Both the position numbers and the translations under genes were made by a program. Of a DNA stretch of 46,599 nt, positions 25,506 to 33,273 are shown piece by piece. This stretch comes from Clostridia bacterium (GTDB lineage: Bacteria > Bacillota > Clostridia > Christensenellales > Aristaeellaceae), in assembly GCA_017410455.1 (NCBI GenBank), contig JAFQQT010000024.1, forward strand, positions 1-46,599, read 5' to 3'. Under the pieces are notes generated by a model. The model was not told where the DNA came from and searched no databases. It saw only the letters and a list, made by a program, of their open reading frames with translations. The stretch's first letter is position 1. Each line of letters opens with the position of its first letter.

Positions 25506-26618
25506 ATGAAGCTGTTCAGGATTCCCAGATCGCCCAAGGTTTATCTGGACGTGGTGAAGCTGCTGGCCATCGTGATGGTCGTGTTCAACCACACGGGCAA
25601 CAGTGGCTACAAGATGTACCTGGATGTGTCCGCGGAGCCGGCGCACACGCTGATGCTGGCCTTCTCGGCGCTGATCAAGATAGCTGTGCCGCTGTTCTTC
25701 ATGGCCTCGGGCGCGCTGCTGCTGGGGCGGGACGAACCCTATGGCACGGTGCTGGTACGTCGGGTGCTGCGCTTTGCGCTGGTGCTGCTGGCGGCGTCGC
25801 TCTTCTTCTACTGGGATGGCCTGGGGGCGAGGGAGGCCTTCTCCCTGCCGGACTTCCTGGACGGCCTGTACCGCAACACGCTTACAGGGCACCTGTGGTA
25901 CCTCTACAGCTACCTGTGCATGCTGCTCCTGCTGCCCTTCCTGCGCAGGCTGGCGCGGGGGATGACGGCGCGGGAGGCAGTGCTGCTGGCGGTGGTGTAT
26001 CAGGCGGCGCAGCTGCTGACCGTGGCGGACTATGCGCTCTACCAGGGGACGGCCGCGCACACGGGGTATCTGAGCTTCTTCGTTGCGGCGGATTACGTGG
26101 TGTACCCCCTGCTGGGCTACCACATCGACAACCTGAAGGACGACGAGCGGGAGGAGACGGGCTACATCCTCCTCTTCCTGAGCATTCTGGCCATCGCGGG
26201 CACCTGCGTGCTGATGAAATGGCGCATGGGTGTGGATGGCGGCTGGACGAACGCGAACCGCGAGGCCTGCATGGGCCGCCTGTCCCTGATCCCGGCGGTG
26301 ACGGTGTTCTGCGGGCTGAAGCGGCTCTTCGACCGCCATCCGGTAACGGGGAAGGCGGCAGGCGCGCTCTTCGTGCTGGGCAGCTGCACCTTCGGCGTGT
26401 ATCTGCTGGATCCCAAGTGGCGGCAGTTCACCCAGGGGGTGCGTACGGCGCTGACGCCGTCCATCGGCCTTTATGGCGCGACGCTGGTGCATGTGCTCTG
26501 CGCGGTGCTGTTGGGTCTGGCGGCGACGCTGGCGTGGAAATGCCTCGCGGGGCTGGGCCACGCTGGTCTGCAGGCGGCGCTGATGCGCGTAAAGTCTCGC
26601 GAATCAGCGGGAGAATAA
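25506..26618 (+). CDS. Acyltransferase-3 family membrane acyltransferase
   Basis: A 370-residue protein with about ten membrane segments. The first one carries the family pattern with His in VYLDVVKLLAIVMVVFNHTG, the putative catalytic His of the acyltransferase-3 (OafA/WecH/NolL) family. Later segments include AGALLLGRDEPYGTVL and the HLWYLYSYLCMLLLLPFLRR motif. Family members O-acetylate or otherwise acylate cell-wall and surface glycans from the membrane. The exact acceptor is unknown. The ribosome site GGGGAGG lies 6 bases before the ATG. Confidence 0.85.
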   Translation: MKLFRIPRSPKVYLDVVKLLAIVMVVFNHTGNSGYKMYLDVSAEPAHTLMLAFSALIKIAVPLFFMASGALLLGRDEPYGTVLVRRVLRFALVLLAASLFFYWDGLGAREAFSLPDFLDGLYRNTLTGHLWYLYSYLCMLLLLPFLRRLARGMTAREAVLLAVVYQAAQLLTVADYALYQGTAAHTGYLSFFVAADYVVYPLLGYHIDNLKDDEREETGYILLFLSILAIAGTCVLMKWRMGVDGGWTNANREACMGRLSLIPAVTVFCGLKRLFDRHPVTGKAAGALFVLGSCTFGVYLLDPKWRQFTQGVRTALTPSIGLYGATLVHVLCAVLLGLAATLAWKCLAGLGHAGLQAALMRVKSRESAGE

Positions 26619-26635
26619 TGGAAAAACAGAAACGG

Positions 26636-26669
26636 AACCCCGGCGGGCTGCATCGTGCCTGCCGGGGTT
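26636..26669. terminator. Bidirectional terminator between convergent genes
   Basis: AACCCCGGCGGGC (26636-26648) pairs with GCCTGCCGGGGTT (26657-26669), a 13-base stem with one G-U pair and an 8-base loop. The tails are only moderately T-rich. It lies between the acyltransferase and the oxidoreductase. Confidence 0.7.
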
Positions 26670-26694
26670 CTGCGTGCATATGAGAGATTGCGCC

Positions 26695-27870
26695 TTACCA
26701 GTTGACCTGCCAGCGCTGCTTGTAGCCGTTGGCGCCGCCGGTGCGGTCTGCCTCGCTCTTGAGGGACGAGGAGGCCTGATGCTCGGCCAGCAGCAGATCG
26801 AACGCCGCCGTGTCCATGGGCAGCGCGACGGGGACATTGCCCATCCACTGGGACAGATAGGCCGCATTGGAGATCGCCAGCTCATTGAGGGCGTCCCGGC
26901 CGGGGGAAATCAGCGGCTCGCCGCAGCGGATCGCGTTGGCCCAGTTCTGCAGGATGCCGGCGTGGGAGGTTTCCGGCTCATGGGGGAGGAACTCCTCATA
27001 ATCAAAGGGGATCGTGGCCATATCCTCCGGCGAGTTGAAGCGCACATCCCGCTCGCACTCGCACAGCCGCCACCATTTGAGCACGCCGCCCTCCAGCACC
27101 AGCTTGCCCCTGTCGCCGGCGATCTCCAGCCGGTTGGTGCCGGGCGCTTCGCCGGTGGAGGTGATGAATACGCCTGTTGCGCCGTTAGGGTAGCGGGTGA
27201 AGATGGTCGCGTCATCCTCCACTTCGATGCGGTGATAGCGGGCCACGTCGCAGCAGGCGGTGACGTTTTCGGGCATGCCGCAGATCCACTGCCACAGATC
27301 GAGGTTGTGGGGCGCCTGGTTGAGCAGCACACCTCCGCCCTCGCCCAGCCAGGTGGCCCGCCATGCGCCGGAATCGTAGTAGTGCTGCGTGCGGTACCAG
27401 TTGGTGATGATCCACACCGTGCGCTTCAGCTCGCCCAGCAGCCCACCTGTGACGATCTCCCGCGCCTTGCGGAAGAGTGGGTTCGTGCGCTGGTTAAGCA
27501 TCACAGCAAAGACTTTGCCGCTCTGATCGGCCGCCTCGCACAGCGTCATGGCCTGGGACAGGGCCACATCGATGGGCTTCTCCACCAGCACATGCAGCCC
27601 GGCCTGCAGCGCGGGGATGGCCACGATGCTGTGGGCCGGGTGGGGAACAGCGATGATCACCGCGTCTGCGACGCCAGCGGCCAGAAGCTCCTCAACCGAA
27701 GCAAAGCAGGGCACCCCGGGATGACGCTCGCTGCAATAAGCCCGCCGGACGGGGGAGATATCGCACAGGGCACTGAGCGTCAGGCCGCTGATGCTTCCAC
27801 TTGCAATGCAGCTGGCATGGGCTGAACCCATGTTGCCCACGCCGACGACCGCCGTACGGATCGTTTCCAT
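26695..27870 (-). CDS. Gfo/Idh/MocA-family NAD(P)-dependent oxidoreductase
   Basis: A 391-residue enzyme of the glucose-fructose oxidoreductase/inositol dehydrogenase family. The N-terminal Rossmann domain has VVGVGNMGSAHASC (GxGxxG-type, about 8-21) and the family EKP motif in LHVLVEKPIDVALSQ. The C-terminal domain carries the usual beta-sheet with GGGVLLNQAPHNLDLWQWIC, whose His/Asp pair lies at the sugar site. Substrates in the family are sugars, inositols or their derivatives, and this one is not assignable. I placed the start at 27870, behind AGGAGG. The longer open frame upstream has no ribosome site or family homology. It has its own promoter at 27954-27982. Confidence 0.93.
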   Translation of the reverse strand: METIRTAVVGVGNMGSAHASCIASGSISGLTLSALCDISPVRRAYCSERHPGVPCFASVEELLAAGVADAVIIAVPHPAHSIVAIPALQAGLHVLVEKPIDVALSQAMTLCEAADQSGKVFAVMLNQRTNPLFRKAREIVTGGLLGELKRTVWIITNWYRTQHYYDSGAWRATWLGEGGGVLLNQAPHNLDLWQWICGMPENVTACCDVARYHRIEVEDDATIFTRYPNGATGVFITSTGEAPGTNRLEIAGDRGKLVLEGGVLKWWRLCECERDVRFNSPEDMATIPFDYEEFLPHEPETSHAGILQNWANAIRCGEPLISPGRDALNELAISNAAYLSQWMGNVPVALPMDTAAFDLLLAEHQASSSLKSEADRTGGANGYKQRWQVNW

Positions 27871-27953
27871 ATTCTGACCTCCTGCGCGCATCATCACGCC
27901 GCTGCCTCTTCCTGCTGAACGCGACCGTTCTGCGCTGTGTGCTGACCGCTTAC

Positions 27954-27982
27954 AGTATAGTATACTTCGACCCGAATGGCAA
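27954..27982 (-). promoter_or_regulatory. Promoter of the oxidoreductase gene
   Basis: On the minus strand, TTGCCA (27982-27977) and TATACT (27959-27954) are separated by 17 bases. The leader to the start at 27870 is about 75 bases. Confidence 0.6.
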
Positions 27983-28036
27983 GGGGAAAGCACGGGACAG
28001 GGTGACAATTCGGCATGGACGGAGGGGGAGTGGGAT

Positions 28037-28065
28037 TTGAAATAGCGCGGCTGATATGATATGAT
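28037..28065 (+). promoter_or_regulatory. Promoter of the phosphatase gene
   Basis: TTGAAA (28037-28042) and TATGAT (28060-28065) are separated by 17 bases. The leader to the start at 28162 is about 90 bases. It is divergent from the oxidoreductase promoter. Confidence 0.6.
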
Positions 28066-28161
28066 GGATGTGCTGCATTTGTGGCCTGCCGCGCTCTGAA
28101 GGGAGTGGGGGACGCTGTGCACTGATGAAGCGTGGAAGACGATTTTTCGCAGAGGTGTAGA

Positions 28162-28623
28162 ATGAATATGAGGATTCTGTTTGTTTGCCACGGCAATATC
28201 TGCCGCAGCCCCATGGCTGAGATGATTTTCAAGCACCTCCTGCGGGAAAGGGGGCTGACTGACCTGTTTGAGGTGGCCTCTGCCGCTACCAGCACGGAGG
28301 AGATCGGCAATCCCATTTATCCGCCGGCCCGCCTGGAGCTGGCGGCCCATGGAGTGGCGGTGGAGCGGCGTGGTGCGCGGCAGATCACGCGGCGCGACTA
28401 TGCATATTATGACCTGCTCATCGGCATGGACAACGCCAACATCCGCAACATGCGCCGCATGCTGGGCAGCGACCCGGAGGGGAAGATCCATCGGCTGATG
28501 GACTTCACCGACCGGCCCGGCGAGGTGGCGGATCCCTGGTACAACGACCGGTTTGACATCTGCTACCGGGACGTGCTGGAGGGCTGCGAGGCGCTGCTGG
28601 CATATCTGCTGGAGCAGGGGTGA
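28162..28623 (+). CDS. Low-molecular-weight protein-tyrosine phosphatase
   Basis: A 153-residue cytoplasmic phosphatase. The catalytic P-loop is CHGNICRS (Cys9 to Ser16, the CX5R pattern) followed by PMAE. A later general-acid Asp lies in ADPWYND, the family DPxY signature. It dephosphorylates tyrosine or arginine residues in proteins. Envelope-polymer kinases are common partners in Firmicutes, but none is visible nearby. The start was chosen at 28162 with AGAGG about 7 bases upstream; a second ATG at 28168 is also possible. The last codon lies one base before the first DnaA box of the origin region. Confidence 0.93.
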   Translation: MNMRILFVCHGNICRSPMAEMIFKHLLRERGLTDLFEVASAATSTEEIGNPIYPPARLELAAHGVAVERRGARQITRRDYAYYDLLIGMDNANIRNMRRMLGSDPEGKIHRLMDFTDRPGEVADPWYNDRFDICYRDVLEGCEALLAYLLEQG

Positions 28624-28958
28624 GTTATCCACAGGGACTGTGGCAAACTTTGTGGATATCCTGTGGATGTTCGCCTAAATTGCCATCCACAGGTGGAGTT
28701 ATCCACAGGCGAGCTGCCCTTTATGCAGGATTTCCCCGTCTATGCAGCGCAAAATGTCGGATGTGGGGCGTTTACAATTGTAAATTCCACATGGGCTGCA
28801 TAAAGGTTATCCACAGATACAGGGGAACACCGGGGGGCGGTAATCCACAGTATCCACAGGTTATCCACAGAATGGGGCGGCTTATCCACAAAACGGGGCG
28901 GAAGTGCTGGGGAAAACAGGGGAGAATGTTCGGAATTTATGTAAAATGGCATCAAAAC
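28624..28958. other. oriC: Candidate replication origin (oriC) with DnaA boxes
   Basis: Perfect TTATCCACA boxes lie on the plus strand at 28625-28633, 28699-28707, 28807-28815, 28861-28869 and 28882-28890. Near matches are at 28651-28659 (reverse, TGTGGATAT), 28841-28849 (TAATCCACA) and 28850-28858 (GTATCCACA); weaker ones lie at 28662 and 28683. A 14-base palindrome (TTTACAATTGTAAA, 28771-28784) and an 11-base inverted repeat (CCTTTATGCAG at 28718-28728 with its complement at 28796-28806) sit within. An A/T-rich part at 28931-28957 could unwind. No gene is visible. mnmE, parA and parB lie next to it, as in Firmicutes origin regions. dnaA is not in the window. All genes to the right of 31,400 are on the plus strand. 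Confidence 0.85.
28718..28806. repeat. Inverted repeat and palindrome inside the origin region
   Basis: CCTTTATGCAG (28718-28728) and CTGCATAAAGG (28796-28806) are perfect complements, 67 bases apart. Between them lies the perfect palindrome TTTACAATTGTAAA (28771-28784). The second arm reaches one base short of a perfect DnaA box at 28807. Confidence 0.8.
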
Positions 28959-28988
28959 GGCGGCTCCTTCCGTGCAGAGGGAGCCGCC
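28959..28988 (-). terminator. Rho-independent terminator of mnmE
   Basis: GGCGGCTCC (28959-28967) and GGAGCCGCC (28980-28988) form a perfect 9-base stem with a 12-base loop. On the minus strand a GTTTTGAT tail follows. It would stop transcription before it enters the DnaA-box region. Confidence 0.8.
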
Positions 28989-28993
28989 TTTGC

Positions 28994-30355
28994 CTATTTA
29001 CCCACGCAGAACATGCCGAACACCCGATCCAGCAGGCGCTCCTCTACTTCGTCGCCGGTGATTTCCGCCAGGGCCAGCTGGGCGGCCTGCAGGTCGAGGG
29101 AGGCCATGTCCACCGTGAGGCTGCGGGCGGTGGCTGCCGCCTGGCGCAGATGGGAGGAGGCGCGGCGGGCGGCCTCCATGTGGCGGGGCTGGGTGAGGGC
29201 CAGACGGTCGCTGACGGCGGCCTGGTCGGCCAGGAAGACCTTCAGGGGCGCGAGGGTCGCCGGATTGTTGGCGGAGAGCGTCAGGATGGGGGCCTCGGGC
29301 AGGAGGGGCTGCACATCCGCCGGGGTGAGGACGGCGGGCAGATCCGATTTGCCCAGAATGACGGCGCAGGGTTGGCCCTGCAGGCTGGAAAGCAGCTCGC
29401 GGTCATCGTCCGTCAGAGGGTGGGAGGCGTCCAGCACGGCCAGTACCAGGTCAGCGGCCATGATGGCCTGACGGGCGCGGGCGACGCCAATCTGCTCCAC
29501 GGGGTCGTCGGTATGGTGGAGGCCGGCGGTGTCCGTCAGGTGGATGACGCTGCCGCCCAGGGTGACGTCGCCGGTGACCATATCCCGGGTGGTGCCGGGA
29601 ATGGGGGTGACGATGGCGCGCTCCTCGCCCAGGAGGGCATTGAGCAGGCTGGATTTGCCCACGTTGGGCTGGCCGCACAGGGCTACCTGCAGGCCGGACT
29701 GCAGGATGCGTCCCGCGCGCTCGTCACAGGCGGCGTCCAGGGAATCGGCCAGGCGGATGGCGCGGGGGACGAGGTCGGCGGCGGCCTCGTCCTCGCCGAT
29801 TTCTTCCGGATAATCAATGCAGGCGGCCACCCCGGCCTGCAGGGCGTACAGCTCGTCCGCAGCCTCGCGGATGAAGGCGCTGGCCCCGCCCTGGAGCTGG
29901 CGCATGGCGGCGCGGCGGCTCTGTTCCCCGCGGGCGGCGATGAGGGACATCACAGCCTCGGCCTGGCTGAGGTCAATGCGACCGTTGAGAAAGGCGCGGC
30001 GGGTGAATTCGCCCGGTTCGGCCAGGCGCGCGCCCCTGTCCAGGCACAGGGCAAGCACCCGCTGGCTCAGGTATGCGCCACCGTGCAGGTGGATCTCCGC
30101 CACGTCCTCCCGGGTGTAGCTGCGGGGGGCGCGCATTAGCACGGCCATGCATTCGTCGATGGATTCCGCGCCGGAGACAGCGTGGCCGTAGGTCAGCAGA
30201 TGGCTGGTCAGGGGCAGGGCGTTCCTGCCCACCGGACGGAACACCTGCAGCAGGATGCTTTCCGCCTCCGGGCCGCTCAGGCGGACGATGGCGACGCCGC
30301 CCTCTCCGGGCGCGGTGGCGATGGCGGCGATGGTATCGGTGGTCAGGGGCTTCAT
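28994..30355 (-). CDS. mnmE: tRNA modification GTPase MnmE
   Basis: A 453-residue GTPase that works with MnmG to build the 5-(carboxymethyl)aminomethyl group on U34 of some tRNAs. The N-terminal tetrahydrofolate-binding domain starts TDTIAAIATAPGEGGVAIVR. The inserted G domain has G1 GQPNVGKSS (about 228-236), G3 DTAGLH, and G4 GKSD in place of the common NKxD. The C-terminus ends with the catalytic CVGK. It is full length. Its ATG overlaps the stop of the phosphoesterase gene by 4 bases. MnmG, its obligate partner, is not in the window. The classical order rnpA-yidC-mnmE-mnmG-rsmG is broken here, though proximity to parAB remains. Confidence 0.96.
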   Translation of the reverse strand: MKPLTTDTIAAIATAPGEGGVAIVRLSGPEAESILLQVFRPVGRNALPLTSHLLTYGHAVSGAESIDECMAVLMRAPRSYTREDVAEIHLHGGAYLSQRVLALCLDRGARLAEPGEFTRRAFLNGRIDLSQAEAVMSLIAARGEQSRRAAMRQLQGGASAFIREAADELYALQAGVAACIDYPEEIGEDEAAADLVPRAIRLADSLDAACDERAGRILQSGLQVALCGQPNVGKSSLLNALLGEERAIVTPIPGTTRDMVTGDVTLGGSVIHLTDTAGLHHTDDPVEQIGVARARQAIMAADLVLAVLDASHPLTDDDRELLSSLQGQPCAVILGKSDLPAVLTPADVQPLLPEAPILTLSANNPATLAPLKVFLADQAAVSDRLALTQPRHMEAARRASSHLRQAAATARSLTVDMASLDLQAAQLALAEITGDEVEERLLDRVFGMFCVGK

Positions 30356-31212
30356 AAGGCGGCCTCCAGTTGCTTCCAGTATTCGGGGGACGGAACGGTT
30401 TCCGACCAGGGGCAGGTGAGATCAGCGGCATTCCAGGCGGCCTCGTCCCCCAGGGTGAGGCCCATGGCGGCGGCGGTGGCATTCACATGGCGGATGACCA
30501 CCGACGCGCCCTGGGGCTGGGCGGTCTGCATCACATGCAGCACGGCGCGGCACAGCTCCGGGGCGACGGCGGCGGCGCCGGTTTCGATAAAGGCCCGGGC
30601 CACGGCGGACACGTCGTAGCGGGCGGTGTGGTGGGTCAGGGCGTCGCCGTCCAGCACCAGGAAGGGCGCGACGCCGGGCGCATCGGGCCAGGATGCGCCG
30701 GGTGCCAGCTCCCGCATGCCCGCGCTGCCGGGGTTGACCCAGCGGCGGCCGCTGCCCTGCACATCCCAGGGGGTGTGGTTGTGGCCGGAAATCAGCAGGG
30801 ACACGCCCTCCGGCAGGGCAGGGAGCAGGGCGGGCACTTCCCAGGGCTGAATCAGATGATAGGGGTCGCCGGGGGTGCCGTGGGTCAGCAGGGCGCTGCC
30901 CAGCCGCAGGTCTGTGGGCAGACCGGACAGGTCAATGCCCGCCATCTGCCGGGCGGTGAAGCGCATCAGCCGCCAGTTGTAGCCGTCGAACTGGCGGTCC
31001 TCCGGGTGCAGCAGGCGTTCCTCGTGGTTGCCCAGCAGCATGACCGCACCCAGGGCTGTCAGCCGGTCATGTACGGCGCGGCTCTGGGGGCCGAAGTTGA
31101 CATGATCGCCCAGGGAGACGATTCTGCCGCAGCCCTGCGCGGCGGGGTGGGCGAGGATGGCCTCCAGGGCGGGGAGGTTGCCGTGGATGTCGGTGAGGAT
31201 CAGCGTGGACAT
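30352..31212 (-). CDS. Metallophosphoesterase, calcineurin-like (YfcE-like)
   Basis: A 286-residue cytoplasmic phosphoesterase with all motifs of the dinuclear metal site: LILTDIHGN (about 4-12), VSLGDHVNFGP, LLGNHEE and SGHNHTPW. The family includes phosphodiesterases and sugar- or nucleotide-phosphatases, and the substrate cannot be read. It shares an operon with mnmE (ATGA overlap) and has a promoter at 31245-31273. A metallophosphoesterase is not usual beside mnmE. GGGAGGCGG sits 6 bases before the ATG. Confidence 0.88.
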   Translation of the reverse strand: MSTLILTDIHGNLPALEAILAHPAAQGCGRIVSLGDHVNFGPQSRAVHDRLTALGAVMLLGNHEERLLHPEDRQFDGYNWRLMRFTARQMAGIDLSGLPTDLRLGSALLTHGTPGDPYHLIQPWEVPALLPALPEGVSLLISGHNHTPWDVQGSGRRWVNPGSAGMRELAPGASWPDAPGVAPFLVLDGDALTHHTARYDVSAVARAFIETGAAAVAPELCRAVLHVMQTAQPQGASVVIRHVNATAAAMGLTLGDEAAWNAADLTCPWSETVPSPEYWKQLEAAL

Positions 31213-31244
31213 GCATTCCGCCTCCCTTGTGTGGATTCAGCAAC

Positions 31245-31273
31245 ATTATATATGCTGCATGCCGGGATTGCAA
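31245..31273 (-). promoter_or_regulatory. Promoter of the phosphoesterase-mnmE operon
   Basis: On the minus strand, TTGCAA (31273-31268) and a perfect TATAAT (31250-31245) are separated by 17 bases. The leader is about 25 bases. Confidence 0.65.
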
Positions 31274-31303
31274 GGAACTTTTCCGGCCGCCGCGCATTCA
31301 CCC

Positions 31304-31332
31304 TTTACATTTGCGCGAAAGAAATGTATAAT
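31304..31332 (+). promoter_or_regulatory. Promoter of parA
   Basis: TTTACA (31304-31309) and a perfect TATAAT (31327-31332) are separated by 17 bases. The leader to the ATG at 31404 is about 65 bases. It is divergent from the phosphoesterase-mnmE promoter 30 bases away. Confidence 0.75.
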
Positions 31333-31403
31333 GTAATGTGAATGCGTATGACATTCTCTATTTTCGTGTCACAAACAGGATGGATGAAGGAGGCTGAAGC
31401 CCC

Positions 31404-32189
31404 ATGGCGAAGACGATTGCCATCATCAACCAGAAGGGCGGCGTGGGCAAAACGACCACGGCGGTCAATCTCTCTGCCATCATGGCGGATATGGGGCAGC
31501 GGGTGCTGATCATCGACCTGGATCCCCAAGGCAACACCACCTCCGGCCTGGGCATGGCGGTGGAGGACAAGAGCGTCTACGAGGTGCTGATGGGCCGCAT
31601 CCAGATGAAGGATGTGGTGGAGAAGACGGATTACAAGAACCTCTCCATCGCCGGCAGCGACATCCGCCTGGCGGACGCCGAGCTGCAGCTGGTGAATGTG
31701 GACAGGCGCGAGTTCCGCCTGAAGACGGCCATTGCTGCCGTGGCGAAGGACTTCGACTTCATCCTTATCGACTGCCCGCCCAGCCTCTCCCTGCTGACCA
31801 TCAATGCCCTGGCGGCGGCGGACGGCGTGATGATCCCCATCCAGTGCGAGTATTACGCGCTGGAGGGCGTGGCCAGCCTGGTGCAGACCGTCCAGAGGGT
31901 GAAGAAGACCATCAACCCCCGCCTGGAGATCGAGGGTGTGCTGCTGACGATGCTGGACGGCCGCACGAACCTGGGCCTGCAGGTGGTGGAGGAAGTCAAG
32001 AAGCACTTCAAGAAGCAGGTGTACGGAACGGTGATCCCCCGCTCGGTGCGCCTGGGCGAAGCGCCCTCCCATGGCGAGCCCATCCACATCTACGACAAGC
32101 GCTCCGCCGGCGCGACTGCCTATGTGGCCCTGGCGCAGGAAGTGCTCAAGCGAAACAAGGTCAGGGTGCCGCAGGGCTGGAAGCTTTGA
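31404..32189 (+). CDS. parA: Chromosome partitioning ATPase ParA (Soj)
   Basis: A 261-residue P-loop ATPase of the ParA/MinD superfamily. It begins with the deviant Walker A motif, KGGVGKTT (about 11-18), in INQKGGVGKTTTAVNLSAI. The Walker A' DLDPQGNTTSGLG and Walker B LIDCPPSLSLLT follow. With ParB it drives origin segregation, and in Firmicutes it also modulates DnaA. The length fits chromosomal Soj, without the N-terminal HTH of plasmid ParAs. Its promoter is the strongest-looking in this part of the window. It is followed by parB after a 177-base gap that holds an inverted repeat. Confidence 0.96.
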   Translation: MAKTIAIINQKGGVGKTTTAVNLSAIMADMGQRVLIIDLDPQGNTTSGLGMAVEDKSVYEVLMGRIQMKDVVEKTDYKNLSIAGSDIRLADAELQLVNVDRREFRLKTAIAAVAKDFDFILIDCPPSLSLLTINALAAADGVMIPIQCEYYALEGVASLVQTVQRVKKTINPRLEIEGVLLTMLDGRTNLGLQVVEEVKKHFKKQVYGTVIPRSVRLGEAPSHGEPIHIYDKRSAGATAYVALAQEVLKRNKVRVPQGWKL

Positions 32190-32198
32190 GGAAATTAT

Positions 32199-32332
32199 GA
32201 ATTGTGAATTATGAATGATGAATTGAGAGCCCGCGCGATCTGTTCACGCCGGCCATATTGATTCGTGTTCATGATTGATGATTCAGCATGACAGCGACAG
32301 TTATCAAATTCATCATTCATAATTCCTAATTC
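32199..32332. repeat. Inverted repeat element between parA and parB
   Basis: Arms at 32199-32224 and 32307-32332 (26 bases each) match at 24 of 26 positions when one is reverse-complemented. Both are built from short AATTATGAAT/GATGAATT-like units. The 82 bases between them hold no gene. The arms are far richer in A and T than the genes. The element resembles intergenic repeats seen in other bacterial genomes, a resemblance from memory. Confidence 0.85.
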
Positions 32333-32366
32333 ATCATTAGGAAAACGACCGAAGGGAGTTTTCAAA

Positions 32367-33239
32367 GTGCCTAAGAAGACGCGTGGCCTGGCCCGTGGCC
32401 TGGACAGCCTGCTGCCTGAACTGGATACCGCCGCCCCCGGTGCGGGGCAGGAGATCCCCGTGGGTGATATCGACCCCAATCCCGACCAGCCCCGCCGGGC
32501 ATTCTCCGAGGAGAGCATCGCCCAGCTGGCGGCGTCCATCCGCGATCAGGGCGTGCTGCAGCCCATTCTGGTCACGCCCATGAGCGGCGGCCGCTATCGC
32601 ATTGTGGCGGGTGAGCGCCGCTGGCGGGCTGCCCGCGCGGCCGGTCTGACGGCGGTGCCCTGCATCGTGCGTGACCTGGACGTGGTGCAGCAGATGGAGA
32701 TTGCGCTGATTGAGAACCTGCAGCGCGAGGATCTGAACCCCATCGAGGTGGCCCAGGGCATCCAGAGCCTGATGAAGCAGTGCGGCTACACCCAGGAGAC
32801 CGTCGCACAGCGGCTGAGCAAGTCCCGCCCGGCGGTGGCGAACCTCCTGCGCCTGCTGACGCTGCCGGAGACGGTCATCGCCATGGTGCGCCAGGGGAGC
32901 CTCAGCGCCGGTCATGCCCGCGTGCTGGCGGGTCTGGACGACGAGGCGATGAAGCTGCAGCTGGCAAACCGCACCATCGCCGAGGGCTGGAGTGTGCGTC
33001 AGCTGGAGGCCAGCGCGGCGCTGCTCAAGCAGGACGCATCCAAGCTTCCCAGGCCGGAGAAGAAGGTGCGCGAGCTGCCTGCCGAACTGACGGAGCTGGA
33101 AACCCTCTGCCGGGAGACCTTCGGCCTGCGCGCCACCCTCACCGGCACCAGCAAGAAGGGCAAGATCGTCCTGCAGTACTACTCCCAGGATGAGCTGGAG
33201 CGGCTCAATGAGGTGCTGCAGCAGCTCAGCGCCAACTGA
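32367..33239 (+). CDS. parB: Chromosome partitioning protein ParB (Spo0J)
   Basis: A 290-residue ParB/Spo0J. The N-terminal CTPase/Srx-like domain includes the conserved IDPNPDQPRRAF and the phosphate-binding GERRWRAARAAG. The following ENLQREDLNPIEVAQGIQSL is typical. The central HTH that reads parS is TQETVAQRLSKSRPAVANLL. The C-terminal region ends with a dimerisation segment (QYYSQDELERLNEVLQQL). The start is GTG with GAAGGGAG 8 bases upstream. It loads condensin at the origin and works with ParA. No parS site matching TGTTTCACGTGAAACA was found in the window by eye. It differs from Noc by its length and by its position after ParA. Confidence 0.96.
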   Translation: MPKKTRGLARGLDSLLPELDTAAPGAGQEIPVGDIDPNPDQPRRAFSEESIAQLAASIRDQGVLQPILVTPMSGGRYRIVAGERRWRAARAAGLTAVPCIVRDLDVVQQMEIALIENLQREDLNPIEVAQGIQSLMKQCGYTQETVAQRLSKSRPAVANLLRLLTLPETVIAMVRQGSLSAGHARVLAGLDDEAMKLQLANRTIAEGWSVRQLEASAALLKQDASKLPRPEKKVRELPAELTELETLCRETFGLRATLTGTSKKGKIVLQYYSQDELERLNEVLQQLSAN

Positions 33240-33273
33240 TCCATCCATCATCAACAACAGGAGGCAAACCCTC

